This document shows positions 55,321-64,000 of a stretch of 64,000 bases of DNA, one piece after another. A model generated the notes under the pieces. That model ran no database searches. It worked only from the letters and a program-made list of their open reading frames with translations, and was not told where the DNA came from. How positions within the stretch are numbered: the first letter of the stretch is position 1; every line of letters starts with the position of its first letter. The position numbers were made by a program, and so were the translations under genes. The DNA comes from Rhodocyclaceae bacterium. Its GTDB lineage: Bacteria; Pseudomonadota; Gammaproteobacteria; Burkholderiales; Rhodocyclaceae. Location of the stretch: assembly GCA_018261935.1 (NCBI GenBank), contig JAGTRP010000009.1:99635-163634 (forward strand), written 5' to 3'.

Positions 55321-58113
55321 TCAGGAAACCTCGGCCGCCTCGCCCGCCTCCTGCCAGACCGGGCTCCGCAGCCAGGTGGAGAGCCAGCCCGGGACCGCCT
55401 CCGCCGGCATGGGCCGGGCGATGCCGAAGCCCTGGGCGATCTCGCAGCCGAGCCCGCACAGGGCCCGGCCGTGGGCGGCGGTCTCCACCCCCTCCGCCAC
55501 GACCTTGCGGCCGAAGGCCCGGGTGAGGCCGATGACGCCCTCGACGATGGCGGAATCATCGGGGTCCTCCAGCATGTCCCGGACGAAGGAGCTGTCGATC
55601 TTCAGGGTTTCGGCCGGCAGGCGGCGGAAATAGGTCAGGGAGGAATAGCCGGTCCCGAAGTCGTCGAGGGCGAAGGGCACGCCCAGGCCGCGGCACTCGT
55701 CCATGATCCGCGCCACCCGGTCCAGGTCCTCCAGGGCGGCCGTCTCCAGCACCTCCAGTTCGAGGAGCCTGGCCGCATCCCGATGGGTGGCCAGCAGTTC
55801 CCTGATCTGGGGCACGAAATCGGCACTTTCCAGGTAGGCGGCGGAAATATTGACACTCACCCCCAGGCTGATCCCCATGGCGCGCCAGGCGTCCATCTGG
55901 CCGCAGGCGGCGGCCAGTACCCAGCGGTCGATCCGGACTTCCAGTTCAGGATTGTTGAGACCGTCCAGGAAGGCGCCGGGCAGCAGGAGGCCCTGGGCCG
56001 GGTGCTGCCAGCGCAGGAGGGCTTCCATCCCGACGACCTCGCCGGTGCGCAGATTGACCTTGGGCTGGTAATAGAGCAGTAATTCCCCCCGCTCCAGGGC
56101 CATCTCCAGCTCCTTCAACCGTGCCCGGTAGCTGCGCACCCGCCGGTCCTGCTCCGGGTTGAAGAGCTGGTAGCGGTTCTTGCCCGCCTGCTTGGCTTCG
56201 TACATGGCCAGGTCCGCCTGCCGCAGGAGGACGTCGGCATCGTCGTCGGTGGCGGGGTAGAGGGCGACGCCGATGCTGGCCGAAACGCTGAACACGGCGC
56301 CCTCCTGGAAGACGGGCTCGCTGACCGTCCGGATGACCCGCTGCAGCACCTCCTCGCATTCCTCGGCGGAATGGAGCCCGACCAGGAGCAGGACGAACTC
56401 GTCGCCCCCCAGGCGGGCCACCGTATCCGCGGCCCGCAGAGTGCGGCCGAGGCGGCGGGCCACCTCCACCAGGAGCCGGTCGCCGGCGGCATGACCATGG
56501 ACGTCGTTGATGCCCTTGAAGCCGTCCAGGTCCAGGTAGCACACCCCCACCAGGGTTTCCGACCGCTTGGCCTGGGCCAGGGCGAGCCGCATGTGGTCGG
56601 CCAGCAGGACCCGGTTGGGCAGCTGGGTGAGGGCGTCGTAGTGGGCGATGCGTTCGAGCTGCTGCTCATGGAGCTTGATGGGAGAGATGTCGGCGAAGAC
56701 CCCGACGTAGTGGCTGATGCCTCCGCTGGCGTCCCGCACGGCCGAGATGGTCAGCAGCTCCGGGTAAAGCTCGCCGTTCTTGCGCCGGTTCCACAGCTCC
56801 CCCTGCCAGTGGCCCGTCTCCATCACCGCCGTCCACAGGGCCAGGTAGAAGTCCCGGGCGTGGTGGCCGGACCTCAGCAGGTTGGGCCGCTGGCCCAGCA
56901 CCTCTTCCCGGGAATAGCCGGTGATGCGGGTGAACGCTTCGTTGATGTCGAAGATGCGGCCGTCGGCGTCGGTCAGGAGGATGCCTTCATGGCTGTGCTG
57001 GAAGACGCTGGCGGCCAGGCGCAGCCGCTCCTCGCTCCGCCGATAGCGCTCCAGGCTCTCGTTCAGGGCCTCGGTCCGCTGCTCCACCAACTGCTGCAGG
57101 TGGCCCTGGATGTCCTCGTGGGCCTGGATGGCCTGGCACAAGGTCCGGGAGAGGAGCCCGATTTCGTCCTTCGCCGCATCCGCCTCCGCCGCGAACGACC
57201 GGCCGGTGGCCACGCCGGCGCAGGCGACCGCCAGGCGGTTCAGGCGCCGCGTCAGCGAAGTGGCCACCCGCCCCGCCACCCGCCAGACCAGCAAGCCGAA
57301 CACCAGCCCGATGATGACCGACGACGCCAGCCGGATGAGCACCGGCTGGATCCAGGGGCTGTCCATGGAATACATTTCCAGGTAGAGGTCCGGCACCGCG
57401 TGCTCGCCGGCCACCGGCACCGGAAAGCGCACGGGGGAATGGCGGCCGGTGACTTCGGCGGGGAAGCGGCCGAGCACCGCATCGCCATGGAGCAGCGCCA
57501 CGCCATGGTGGCCGTTCAGGCCGGCCACCTCGTTATGGAAATGCCGTTCCAGGTCGAAGGAACCCACCAACACCCCGATCGCATCCTGGCTGTGGGGCAG
57601 GAACACCGGGTAGGCGGCCAGCAGGCGGGAGGCTTCGGTGTGGACGGCGAAGCGCGGCCGCTTTTCCTTGAGGGCGGCGGCCACCGCCTCCCCCTGGCGC
57701 CCGCGGGTCGGGTCGCCCTCCAGATCGCCGGCCAGCAGCCGTCCCCGGTGGTCGAGGAGGGCCAGGTCGCCCCGGCTGGGGCGCTCGCCCCGCCCGGCCA
57801 GGAAAGGCTTCAGATAGGCCTCCCGGCCGGCGGAATCGGTGAGCGCCATGGACACCAGGGAGCTGCGGCTCAGGGCGTCGAGATTGACGGTGAAATTGCG
57901 GATGTCGCTGCCCAGGCGCCCGCCGACGATGCGCAGGGTATTGGCGTGCTCGGCCCGGTCGCGGGCCGGGAGTTCCTGCAAGGACAGCCCCAGGGAAGTG
58001 GCGCCGATGGCCAGGGCCACGATCATGGTGAGCACGAAGGCGGCGCGCTGGATGCGGTCGGCGAGGGGCTGGTCATCGTCCATGAAGACATGACGCCAAC
58101 GGGTTGGAGTCAT
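55321..58113 (-). CDS. Membrane sensor with PAS, GGDEF and EAL domains (c-di-GMP turnover)
   Basis: Encodes 930 residues. Order: membrane helix (~23-45), periplasmic double-cache-like sensor (~50-260), second membrane helix (~262-284), HAMP-like linker and coiled coil, PAS (~365-480, SVFQHSHEGILLTDADGRIFDINEAFTRITGYSREEV), diguanylate cyclase with intact GGDEF (569-573) and phosphodiesterase with intact EAL (697-699), plus the catalytic Glu/Asp motifs DDFGTGYSSL and EGVE. Both activities look possible; the inhibitory RxxD site upstream of GGDEF is R-x-x-D-like (RTLRAAD). It is a single gene, converging on the depolymerase gene with 7 nt between stops. Confidence 0.94.
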   Translation of the reverse strand: MTPTRWRHVFMDDDQPLADRIQRAAFVLTMIVALAIGATSLGLSLQELPARDRAEHANTLRIVGGRLGSDIRNFTVNLDALSRSSLVSMALTDSAGREAYLKPFLAGRGERPSRGDLALLDHRGRLLAGDLEGDPTRGRQGEAVAAALKEKRPRFAVHTEASRLLAAYPVFLPHSQDAIGVLVGSFDLERHFHNEVAGLNGHHGVALLHGDAVLGRFPAEVTGRHSPVRFPVPVAGEHAVPDLYLEMYSMDSPWIQPVLIRLASSVIIGLVFGLLVWRVAGRVATSLTRRLNRLAVACAGVATGRSFAAEADAAKDEIGLLSRTLCQAIQAHEDIQGHLQQLVEQRTEALNESLERYRRSEERLRLAASVFQHSHEGILLTDADGRIFDINEAFTRITGYSREEVLGQRPNLLRSGHHARDFYLALWTAVMETGHWQGELWNRRKNGELYPELLTISAVRDASGGISHYVGVFADISPIKLHEQQLERIAHYDALTQLPNRVLLADHMRLALAQAKRSETLVGVCYLDLDGFKGINDVHGHAAGDRLLVEVARRLGRTLRAADTVARLGGDEFVLLLVGLHSAEECEEVLQRVIRTVSEPVFQEGAVFSVSASIGVALYPATDDDADVLLRQADLAMYEAKQAGKNRYQLFNPEQDRRVRSYRARLKELEMALERGELLLYYQPKVNLRTGEVVGMEALLRWQHPAQGLLLPGAFLDGLNNPELEVRIDRWVLAAACGQMDAWRAMGISLGVSVNISAAYLESADFVPQIRELLATHRDAARLLELEVLETAALEDLDRVARIMDECRGLGVPFALDDFGTGYSSLTYFRRLPAETLKIDSSFVRDMLEDPDDSAIVEGVIGLTRAFGRKVVAEGVETAAHGRALCGLGCEIAQGFGIARPMPAEAVPGWLSTWLRSPVWQEAGEAAEVS

Positions 58114-58184
58114 GGGATCGGGACGGAGCGGAATACGATTCGGCGCAAGGAAACCCTACCACCGGCATGGATAACCGATGCGCC

Positions 58185-58204
58185 ACTATAACATAAGTCA
58201 TAGT
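58185..58204 (-). promoter_or_regulatory. Imperfect palindrome with -10-like element before the GGDEF-EAL gene
   Basis: ACTATAAC and GTCATAGT form inverted arms (7 of 8 match) around ATAA. On the minus strand the element contains TATAGT, a plausible -10, about 70 nt before the ATG of the GGDEF-EAL gene. It is AT-rich against a GC-rich surround. A repressor site over the promoter is possible; no regulator can be named. Confidence 0.35.
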
Positions 58205-58207
58205 TGA

Positions 58208-58231
58208 GTCCCCGCCGCTCCTCGGGGACTT
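58208..58231. terminator. Hairpin between the CoA-transferase and GGDEF-EAL genes
   Basis: GTCCCCG pairs with CGGGGAC over an 8-nt loop; TTT follows on the plus strand. It lies 90 nt downstream of the CoA-transferase stop (minus direction) and upstream of the GGDEF-EAL gene, so it may end transcription of the former. Confidence 0.35.
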
Positions 58232-58320
58232 TGGCGGCGAGGGAGCACGGCGGGCGGGGCATTCGCTCCGCCGGGCTGCGGAACTCGCCCCCTGCGGGGG
58301 CTCAGACAGTCCTCGCCCGG

Positions 58321-59781
58321 CTACTCGAACGCCCCACCCGCCGGTTCGGCCTGGTTCAGGGCGCGCTTGTAGTAATCGCGCAGGGCGGGCCGGAAGTCCG
58401 GATGGGCGCAGTTCTCGATGACGACCTTGGCCCGCTGCTTGGGGGACAGGCCCCGCAGGTCGGCCAGGCCCTGCTCGGTGACCAGGATCTGGACGTCGTG
58501 CTCGGTGTGGTCCACGTGGGAAACCATGGGGACGATGCAGGAAATCTGCCCGTTCTTGGCGGTGGATGGGGTCATGAACATGGACAGGAAGGCGTTGCGG
58601 GCGAAGTCGCCGGAGCCGCCGATGCCGTTCATGATCTGGGTGCCCATGAGGTGGGTGGAATTGACGTTGCCGTAGATGTCCGCCTCGATCATGCCGTTCA
58701 TGGAGATGACCCCCAGGCGCCGGATCACTTCCGGATGGTTGCTGATCTCCTGGGGACGCAGGATGATGCTGTCCCGGTAGCGTTCCAGGTCGGCGTTGAG
58801 TTCCGCCAGGGCTTCGGGGCTCAGGGAGAAGGCGGTGGCCGAGGCGCAGTTGAGCTTGCCCGACTTGATCATCTGCAGCATGCCGTCCTGGAGCACCTCG
58901 GTATAGGCCGTAAGGTTGTTGAAGGGGCCCTCGTCGAGGCCGGCCATGACGGCGTTGGCGATATTGCCGACGCCGGACTGCAGGGGCAGGAGGTCCACCG
59001 GCAGGCGGCCCTTCTTCACCTCGTGCTCCAGGAATTCCATGATGTGGCCGGCGATCTGGCGGGAATTGGCATCCGGCGGGGTGAAGGCGGAATTGCGGTC
59101 GGGGTGGTGGGTCTCCACCACGGCGATGACCTTGTTGGGGTCGCAGCGGAAGTAGGGCTCGCCGATGCGGTCATTGGGGCGCACCAGGGGAATGGGCAGG
59201 CGGTGGGGCGGCACGTTGGTGCCGTAGTAGATGTCGTGCATGCCCTCCAGGTGGAGGTTCTGCCAGGAATTGACTTCCAGGATGATCTTGTCGGCCTGCT
59301 CCAGCCAGGTCTTGTTGTTGCCCACCGAGGACGTGGGAATCAGGCGGCCATCCTCCAGGACGCCCGCCACTTCCACCACGGCGACGTCGAGCTTGCCCAG
59401 GAAGCCGAACCAGACGAACTGGGCCACGTGGGACAGGTGGATGTCGATGTATTCCATCTCGCCGGCATTGATGCGCTTGCGGCAGGTGGGGTCCGACTGG
59501 TACGGCAGGCGCATCTCCACGCCATCCACCATGGCCAGCGCCCCGTCCAGGTCCGGCGCTGTAGACGCACCGGTCCACACGCCGATCTTGAACTTCTTGC
59601 CATGGACATTGGCATCCATGATGCGCTTGGCCAGCGCCGAGGGCACGACCTTGGGATAGCCGGCCCCCGTGAAGCCGCTCATGCCGACATTGACGCCGGA
59701 AGGAATCAGGGCAGCCGCCTCGGTAGCCGACATGATCTTGCTGCGCAGCGCGGCGCACTGGATGCGGGACGTATCCTTCAT
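58321..59781 (-). CDS. Acetyl-CoA hydrolase/transferase family: succinyl-CoA:acetate CoA-transferase-like
   Basis: Encodes 486 residues. Class I CoA-transferases move CoA between acyl groups via a glutamyl-CoA thioester. The N-terminal region (SGVNVGMSGFTGAGYPKVVPSALAKRI), the middle LPLQSGVGNIANAVMAGLDEGPF with the G-V-G-N oxyanion loop, the active-site Glu in LTAYTEVLQDGM, and GIGGSGDFARNAFLSMFMTPSTAKNG are conserved. The likeness is to AarC/Ach1-type enzymes that make acetyl-CoA from acetate with succinyl-CoA, useful for acetate or propionate use. It has its own unit: a promoter region in the ~60 nt before the ATG and a terminator of the next gene beyond. Confidence 0.92.
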   Translation of the reverse strand: MKDTSRIQCAALRSKIMSATEAAALIPSGVNVGMSGFTGAGYPKVVPSALAKRIMDANVHGKKFKIGVWTGASTAPDLDGALAMVDGVEMRLPYQSDPTCRKRINAGEMEYIDIHLSHVAQFVWFGFLGKLDVAVVEVAGVLEDGRLIPTSSVGNNKTWLEQADKIILEVNSWQNLHLEGMHDIYYGTNVPPHRLPIPLVRPNDRIGEPYFRCDPNKVIAVVETHHPDRNSAFTPPDANSRQIAGHIMEFLEHEVKKGRLPVDLLPLQSGVGNIANAVMAGLDEGPFNNLTAYTEVLQDGMLQMIKSGKLNCASATAFSLSPEALAELNADLERYRDSIILRPQEISNHPEVIRRLGVISMNGMIEADIYGNVNSTHLMGTQIMNGIGGSGDFARNAFLSMFMTPSTAKNGQISCIVPMVSHVDHTEHDVQILVTEQGLADLRGLSPKQRAKVVIENCAHPDFRPALRDYYKRALNQAEPAGGAFE

Positions 59782-59838
59782 TTACTACAACGCTCCTGGT
59801 TGGTTTTGATCGATGTTCGTCTCCCCGCCGGCCGACCG

Positions 59839-59864
59839 AAAAAAAGCCCGCTCGGGGCGGGCTT
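59839..59864 (-). terminator. Rho-independent terminator (minus strand)
   Basis: On the minus strand AAGCCCG (59864-59858) pairs with CGGGCTT (59850-59844) over a 7-nt loop, followed by seven T residues (59845-59839). It would stop transcripts coming from the small lipoprotein gene, 136 nt after that gene's stop, before the CoA-transferase start. Confidence 0.8.
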
Positions 59865-59999
59865 GAAGCCAGATCTCCAGCGCATGGAAGACCCGGAGGA
59901 GAAGGAGCGAATCTAACAAAAGCGCCGTTCTACAACGAACGACATTTTCTTAGCTGATGAATTAGAAAACCTTAACGATGCCCCTTGCCTGCTTGTGTT

Positions 60000-60242
60000 T
60001 TACTTCTGCTCTGAGGGGGCCGGGGTGGTCAGCGGGGCGGGAGCCTGGACGTTATCGATTTTGAGGCCAGCGCCCGCGTTGGCGGTGGCGCTGTCGGCGG
60101 CCGGGGCGACGGCCACCGGGGCGGCTTGGGCTGCTTCAGCAGCCGGTGCCGCCGGGATCGCCGGGGCTGCGGCTTCTTCCTTCTTGCCGCAAGCGGAGAC
60201 AGCCAGGGCGAGGAGGGCAGCAACAAGCAGGGAGTGTTTCAT
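60000..60242 (-). CDS. Small Ala/Pro-rich lipoprotein
   Basis: Encodes 80 residues. A clear lipoprotein signal (LLVAALLALAVSAC, Cys at residue 18) is followed by GKKEE and then a low-complexity Ala/Pro/Val tail (AAPAIPAAPAAEAAQAAPVAVAPAADSAT) ending without a folded domain. Such short lipoproteins are common near-surface spacers of unknown use. GGAAAGGAACC precedes the ATG. It diverges from the LysR gene with a 132-nt gap and is followed by ~135 nt of non-coding sequence before a strong terminator. Confidence 0.75.
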   Translation of the reverse strand: MKHSLLVAALLALAVSACGKKEEAAAPAIPAAPAAEAAQAAPVAVAPAADSATANAGAGLKIDNVQAPAPLTTPAPSEQK

Positions 60243-60374
60243 GGGTTCGGTTCCTTTCCGTGAGAATCAAAGTCAGCCGGAATACGGCGCACCCGGCAAG
60301 ATAGTAGTGCCGTTGCCGGACGGCAAACGACCATTTATGATTCGATGGTTTAGAAATACTTATCCGTCGCCGCC

Positions 60375-61334
60375 GTGACCTACCGTCTCCCTCCCCTGGT
60401 GGCCCTGCGGGCCTTCGAGTCGGCCTGCCGGCATCTCAGCTTCAAGAAAGCGGCGGAGGAACTGCACGTCACCCCGGCCGCCGTCAGCCAGCAGATCAAG
60501 GGCCTGGAAAGCTACCTGGGGGTCACCCTCTTTCGCCGCCTGACCCGGGCCCTGGAACTCACCGAGCAGGCGGCCGTCATGCTGCCCAAGATCCGGGAAG
60601 GTTTCGAGTGCCTGGCGACGGCGGTGGAGATGACCCGGCAGACCCCGAACGACGGCCTCCGGGTGACGACCCCGCCCTCCTTCGCCACCCGCTGGCTGGT
60701 TCACCGCCTGCCCCGCTTCCTGGCCGCCCACCCCGAGATCGAGCTGCGGCTGGCCAGCAGCCCGGACACCGTGGACCGCCCCGGCGAAACCCTGGTCCTG
60801 GAAAGCGGCAGCGTGGACCTGCGGGACGCCGCCACCGAGGTGGCCATCCGCTACGGCTCCGGCGTCTATCCCGGCTACCGGGCGGAAAAGATCTTCGCCC
60901 CGGACTATGTGCCGGTATGCAGCCCCCGCCTGGCCGGGCCCGACCGCCCCCTGGACACCCCCGCCGACCTGGCCCGCCACCTGCTGATCCACGACGAGAC
61001 CATCCTCGACGGCGACAAGCAGCCGAACTGGGGAGACTGGCTGCGGGCGGCCGGGGTCGAGGGCGTCGACGCCCGCCGCGGGCCGCGCTTCTCCAACGCC
61101 GTCCTGGCCGTGCAGGCGGCCGTGGACGGCCACGGGGTGGCGCTGGCCATGCGCTCCCTGGTGGAGGACGACGTGGCCGCCGGACGGCTCGTCATTCCCT
61201 TCGACATCGCCGTGCTCTCTCCCTACGCCTATTTCATGGTCATGCCCGAGGCAGTGGCCCAGCGGTCGGCTGTCACGGCCTTCCGGGAGTGGTTGCTGGA
61301 GGAGGCGGAGAAAGCCGGGGCCGAGGCTTCCTGA
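60375..61334 (+). CDS. LysR-family transcriptional regulator, GcvA-like
   Basis: Encodes 319 residues from a GTG (YRLPPLVALRAFESACRHLSFKKAAEELHVTPAAVSQQIKGLESYLGVTLFRR is the DNA-binding domain, residues 3-60). A linker helix and a periplasmic-binding-like effector domain follow (TPPSFATRWLVHRLPRF...GVALAMRSLVEDDVAAGRLVIPF). The LPPLxALRAFE...HLSFKKAAEELHVTPAAVSQQI start is that of GcvA/AmpR-like members. The divergent small lipoprotein gene, or mtnA downstream, could be a target. The AT-rich stretch 60330-60362 just before the GTG probably holds its promoter and operator. Confidence 0.92.
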   Translation: MTYRLPPLVALRAFESACRHLSFKKAAEELHVTPAAVSQQIKGLESYLGVTLFRRLTRALELTEQAAVMLPKIREGFECLATAVEMTRQTPNDGLRVTTPPSFATRWLVHRLPRFLAAHPEIELRLASSPDTVDRPGETLVLESGSVDLRDAATEVAIRYGSGVYPGYRAEKIFAPDYVPVCSPRLAGPDRPLDTPADLARHLLIHDETILDGDKQPNWGDWLRAAGVEGVDARRGPRFSNAVLAVQAAVDGHGVALAMRSLVEDDVAAGRLVIPFDIAVLSPYAYFMVMPEAVAQRSAVTAFREWLLEEAEKAGAEAS

Positions 61335-61339
61335 CCGGC

Positions 61340-61362
61340 GGCCCGGCGGCGATTGCCGGGCC
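61340..61362 (+). terminator. Hairpin after the LysR gene
   Basis: GGCCCGGC (61340-61347) pairs perfectly with GCCGGGCC (61355-61362) over GGCGATT, 5 nt after the LysR stop. There is no T-tract directly behind it, so strength is uncertain. Confidence 0.5.
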
Positions 61363-61456
61363 CTAGGCCGCCTGTTATCTTCCGCCTTTCCCGGGCCGCC
61401 CGCGGCCCTCAGCCCCTCCCCGGCGGCCCAACTTCTGCGAACAGCTCGACCTTCCC

Positions 61457-62537
<1,081 letters not shown>

Positions 62538-62545
<8 letters not shown>

Positions 62546-63185
62546 GCAACTGGCTACCCAACTCATCGCCACCGCCCGGGCCATGGCCGCCGAGGGCCTC
62601 AACCGGGGCACCGCCGGCAATTTGAGCGTGCGGGACGACAGCGGCAAGACGCCCGGCTTCTGGATCACCCCCACCGGCATGGCGCCGGCGGACATGGAGC
62701 CCGCCGACATCCCCTTCATGGACCTGGAGGGCAACTGGCAGGGCCGCCGTGCCCCCTCCTCGGAATGGCGCTTTCACCGGGATATCTACGTGGCCCGCCC
62801 AGAAGCCGGGGCGGTGCTCCACGCCCATTCCCCTTACGCCGTCAGCCTGGCCTGCCTGCGCTACGACATCCCGCCCTTCCACTACATGATCGCCCGCTTC
62901 GGCGGCAGCACCGTGCGCTGCGCCGCCTATGCCACCTTCGGCACCCAGGAGCTGTCGGACGCCGCCCTCGCGGCCCTGGACGGGCGCAACGCCTGCCTCC
63001 TCGCCAACCACGGCCTCCTCGCCTTCGGCCGCGACCTGCCCCAGGCCCTGGCCCTGGGGGTCGAGCTGGAGGAACTGTGCGGCCAGTACTGGCGGGCCTG
63101 CCAGCTCGGGGAGCCGGCGCTGCTGTCGGAGGCGGAGATGGCGGTGGTGATCGAGAAGTTCAGGAGTTACGGGCAGCCGAGGTAG
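62538..63185 (+). CDS. ald2: Class II aldolase (FucA-like), probable 5-methylthioribulose-1-phosphate aldolase
   Basis: Encodes 215 residues, the same length as E. coli L-fuculose-phosphate aldolase. Zn site: His95 and His97 in AVLHAHSPYA, a third His in LLANHGLLAF; the acid Glu76 is in SSEWRFHRD. The stretch IPPFHYMIARFGGSTVRCAAYATFGTQELSDA and the ending AVVIEKFRSYG are much nearer FucA than the dehydratase MtnB. Coupled by overlap to mtnA, the enzyme probably splits methylthioribulose-1-phosphate to DHAP and methylthioacetaldehyde (the DHAP shunt). MtnB, the dehydratase of the ordinary methionine salvage path, is the alternative. Confidence 0.85.
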
Positions 63186-63226
63186 AGGCCCCGTCGCGCC
63201 CGAGCGGTCATCGTCGCTGCCTGCCG

Positions 63227-63724
63227 CTACCGGACCACAGTCGGAGTGGGGAATCGTACAGTAATCACGGCGGGCCTTTCCCAGCATCCGCTCCAAAGAA
63301 CAGCGAGTGCCTCGATGATCGCAGTTCGGACTTCCTCTTGGGCCGCCATCAGGGACGCCGGTAGGCGCCATTCTTCGAGATCGATCTCGGCGATTACTCT
63401 GTTCTCAGGAAACCTGGTGTCGTCATAACCGCGGCACAACACGACCAGCCCCTTCCAAAGCAATGCGTAGCCTGTCGGGGGCTGCCCCCGTGTCTTTGGC
63501 TCATCGCCTCGTCCGCCCAGACACAGGAAAATCCGATCCCGCTCCCGGTCGATAACCTGGCAGGCAGATAACGCAAGAACATAGGAGCGAGGCAGCTTGG
63601 CCAGTAGTTCCTGCCTTCTGGACTCGTCGATTTTTTCGTACGTGAAAGTCATTTTGTCGATTTTCAGCGCTAGATAGCTGATTCCGACCCTGAGCTGCCC
63701 TTCGGCCAACGGGGAAACGGACAT
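63227..63724 (-). CDS. Uncharacterised 165-residue protein
   Basis: Encodes 165 residues from the ATG at 63724; a second ATG at 63652 (MTFTYEKID) is possible. No signal or membrane segment. The sequence is of mixed alpha/beta type: ELLAKLPRSYVLALSACQVIDRERDRIFLCLGGRGDEP, then GYALLWKGLVVLCRGYDDTRFPENRVIAEIDLEEWRLPASLMAAQEEVRTAIIEALAVL. No family is recognised. It starts 3 nt after the stop of the next upstream gene, so both are one unit. Codon use is less GC-biased than in mtnA. Small paired genes of this kind are often toxin immunity or polymorphic-system genes, but nothing proves it. Confidence 0.6.
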   Translation of the reverse strand: MSVSPLAEGQLRVGISYLALKIDKMTFTYEKIDESRRQELLAKLPRSYVLALSACQVIDRERDRIFLCLGGRGDEPKTRGQPPTGYALLWKGLVVLCRGYDDTRFPENRVIAEIDLEEWRLPASLMAAQEEVRTAIIEALAVLWSGCWERPAVITVRFPTPTVVR

Positions 63725-63727
63725 TAG

Positions 63728-64000
63728 CTAGTGCTTTATCGGCTGCGGTATCGGAGCACTCATAATCTTCTGCCATTCTTCGCGGGAAGGAGAGCCAACC
63801 CTTACAACGCACCCCGCCGAATCTAACTGGTATTTAATGAGCACCTCGCATTGCCTGCAATTTCCGCCAGACCAAACGGAAAGCAAGAAGGCGCTCTTAT
63901 TCAAACAGTACCCCAAGCCAGGTAGGTAGACTCGCCCGTCATTCAACAGCTTTCCGCTCTTCTGGTACTCCTTGCTGACGTCGGGAATGGGATGCTCTAT
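63728..64000 (-). CDS. Uncharacterised protein, 5' end beyond the window (partial)
   Basis: The frame is open without stop from the window's last base to the stop at 63728, giving at least 90 residues; the true start lies outside. Visible sequence: EHPIPDVSKEYQKSGKLL, then GRVYLPGLGYCLNKSAFLLSVW, GGNCRQCEVLIKYQL and a closing REEWQKIMSAPIPQPIKH. Two Cys in C-R-Q-C and one more in GCVVRVG are notable. Base composition is lower in GC than the core genes. Function unknown. The gene 3 nt downstream belongs to the same transcription unit. Confidence 0.55.
   Translation of the reverse strand: MEHPIPDVSKEYQKSGKLLNDGRVYLPGLGYCLNKSAFLLSVWSGGNCRQCEVLIKYQLDSAGCVVRVGSPSREEWQKIMSAPIPQPIKH

Overview
The window is very GC-rich DNA from a Gram-negative bacterium, most likely a betaproteobacterium of the Rhodocyclales type. 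This placement is inferred from gene content: diheme cytochrome c4, YhdP, GlnE, a CopK-family protein, a DUF2242 lipoprotein, the PA2778/PA2779 pair, a type-2 PHA depolymerase and an mtnA-aldolase pair. Nothing here is a ribosomal marker, so the genus is not fixed. Codon use is strongly GC-biased and most antisense frames stay open by chance. Three stretches (about 6.07-7.55 kb, 28.7-32.2 kb and 63.2-64.0 kb) look less GC-biased and carry accessory genes.

Layout. 0-5.4 kb: a five-gene cluster of exported proteins around a CsgG/HfaB-like outer-membrane lipoprotein, with a small repeat protein and a 1010-residue protein carrying a degenerate NAAIG-type repeat array; this looks like an uncharacterised curli/holdfast-anchor-like surface system. 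5.5-6.1 kb: a PduO-type cobalamin adenosyltransferase. 6.2-7.3 kb: a two-gene MerR-regulated unit on the minus strand that ends in a well-formed integron attC site. 7.5-19.1 kb: housekeeping genes (BamE-like lipoprotein, AroG, cytochrome c4, TldD, nitrilase-family amidase, YhdP, GlnE). 19.2-27.5 kb: a CZB zinc-sensor protein, a chemoreceptor, an ABC transporter/LolA-like/outer-membrane-protein operon, and a LytS/LytR-type two-component pair. 27.5-32.2 kb: an aminotransferase, an exported hemerythrin-like protein, then an accessory segment with a second attC site, an IS-end remnant, small membrane and lipoprotein genes and two GNAT acetyltransferases.

32.2-49.5 kb is the most striking region: cusSR diverges from cusF-cusC-cusB-cusA, which runs within 26 nt into a complete N-type (DCQBEFAG-ordered) F-type ATPase operon, followed closely by a Cu(I) P-type ATPase and a CopK-like periplasmic copper-binding protein. 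An ion-pumping ATPase is therefore embedded in a copper-resistance transcription unit. One reading is that it re-energises the membrane for the proton-driven RND pump when copper damages respiration.

49.7-64 kb: the PA2779/PA2778 pair, a DUF2242 lipoprotein, PepD, an EF-hand protein, a PHA depolymerase, a dual GGDEF-EAL protein, a CoA-transferase, a small lipoprotein, a LysR regulator, mtnA with a fuculose-aldolase-like gene (probable methylthioadenosine salvage by the DHAP shunt), and two unrecognised genes, the last cut by the window end.
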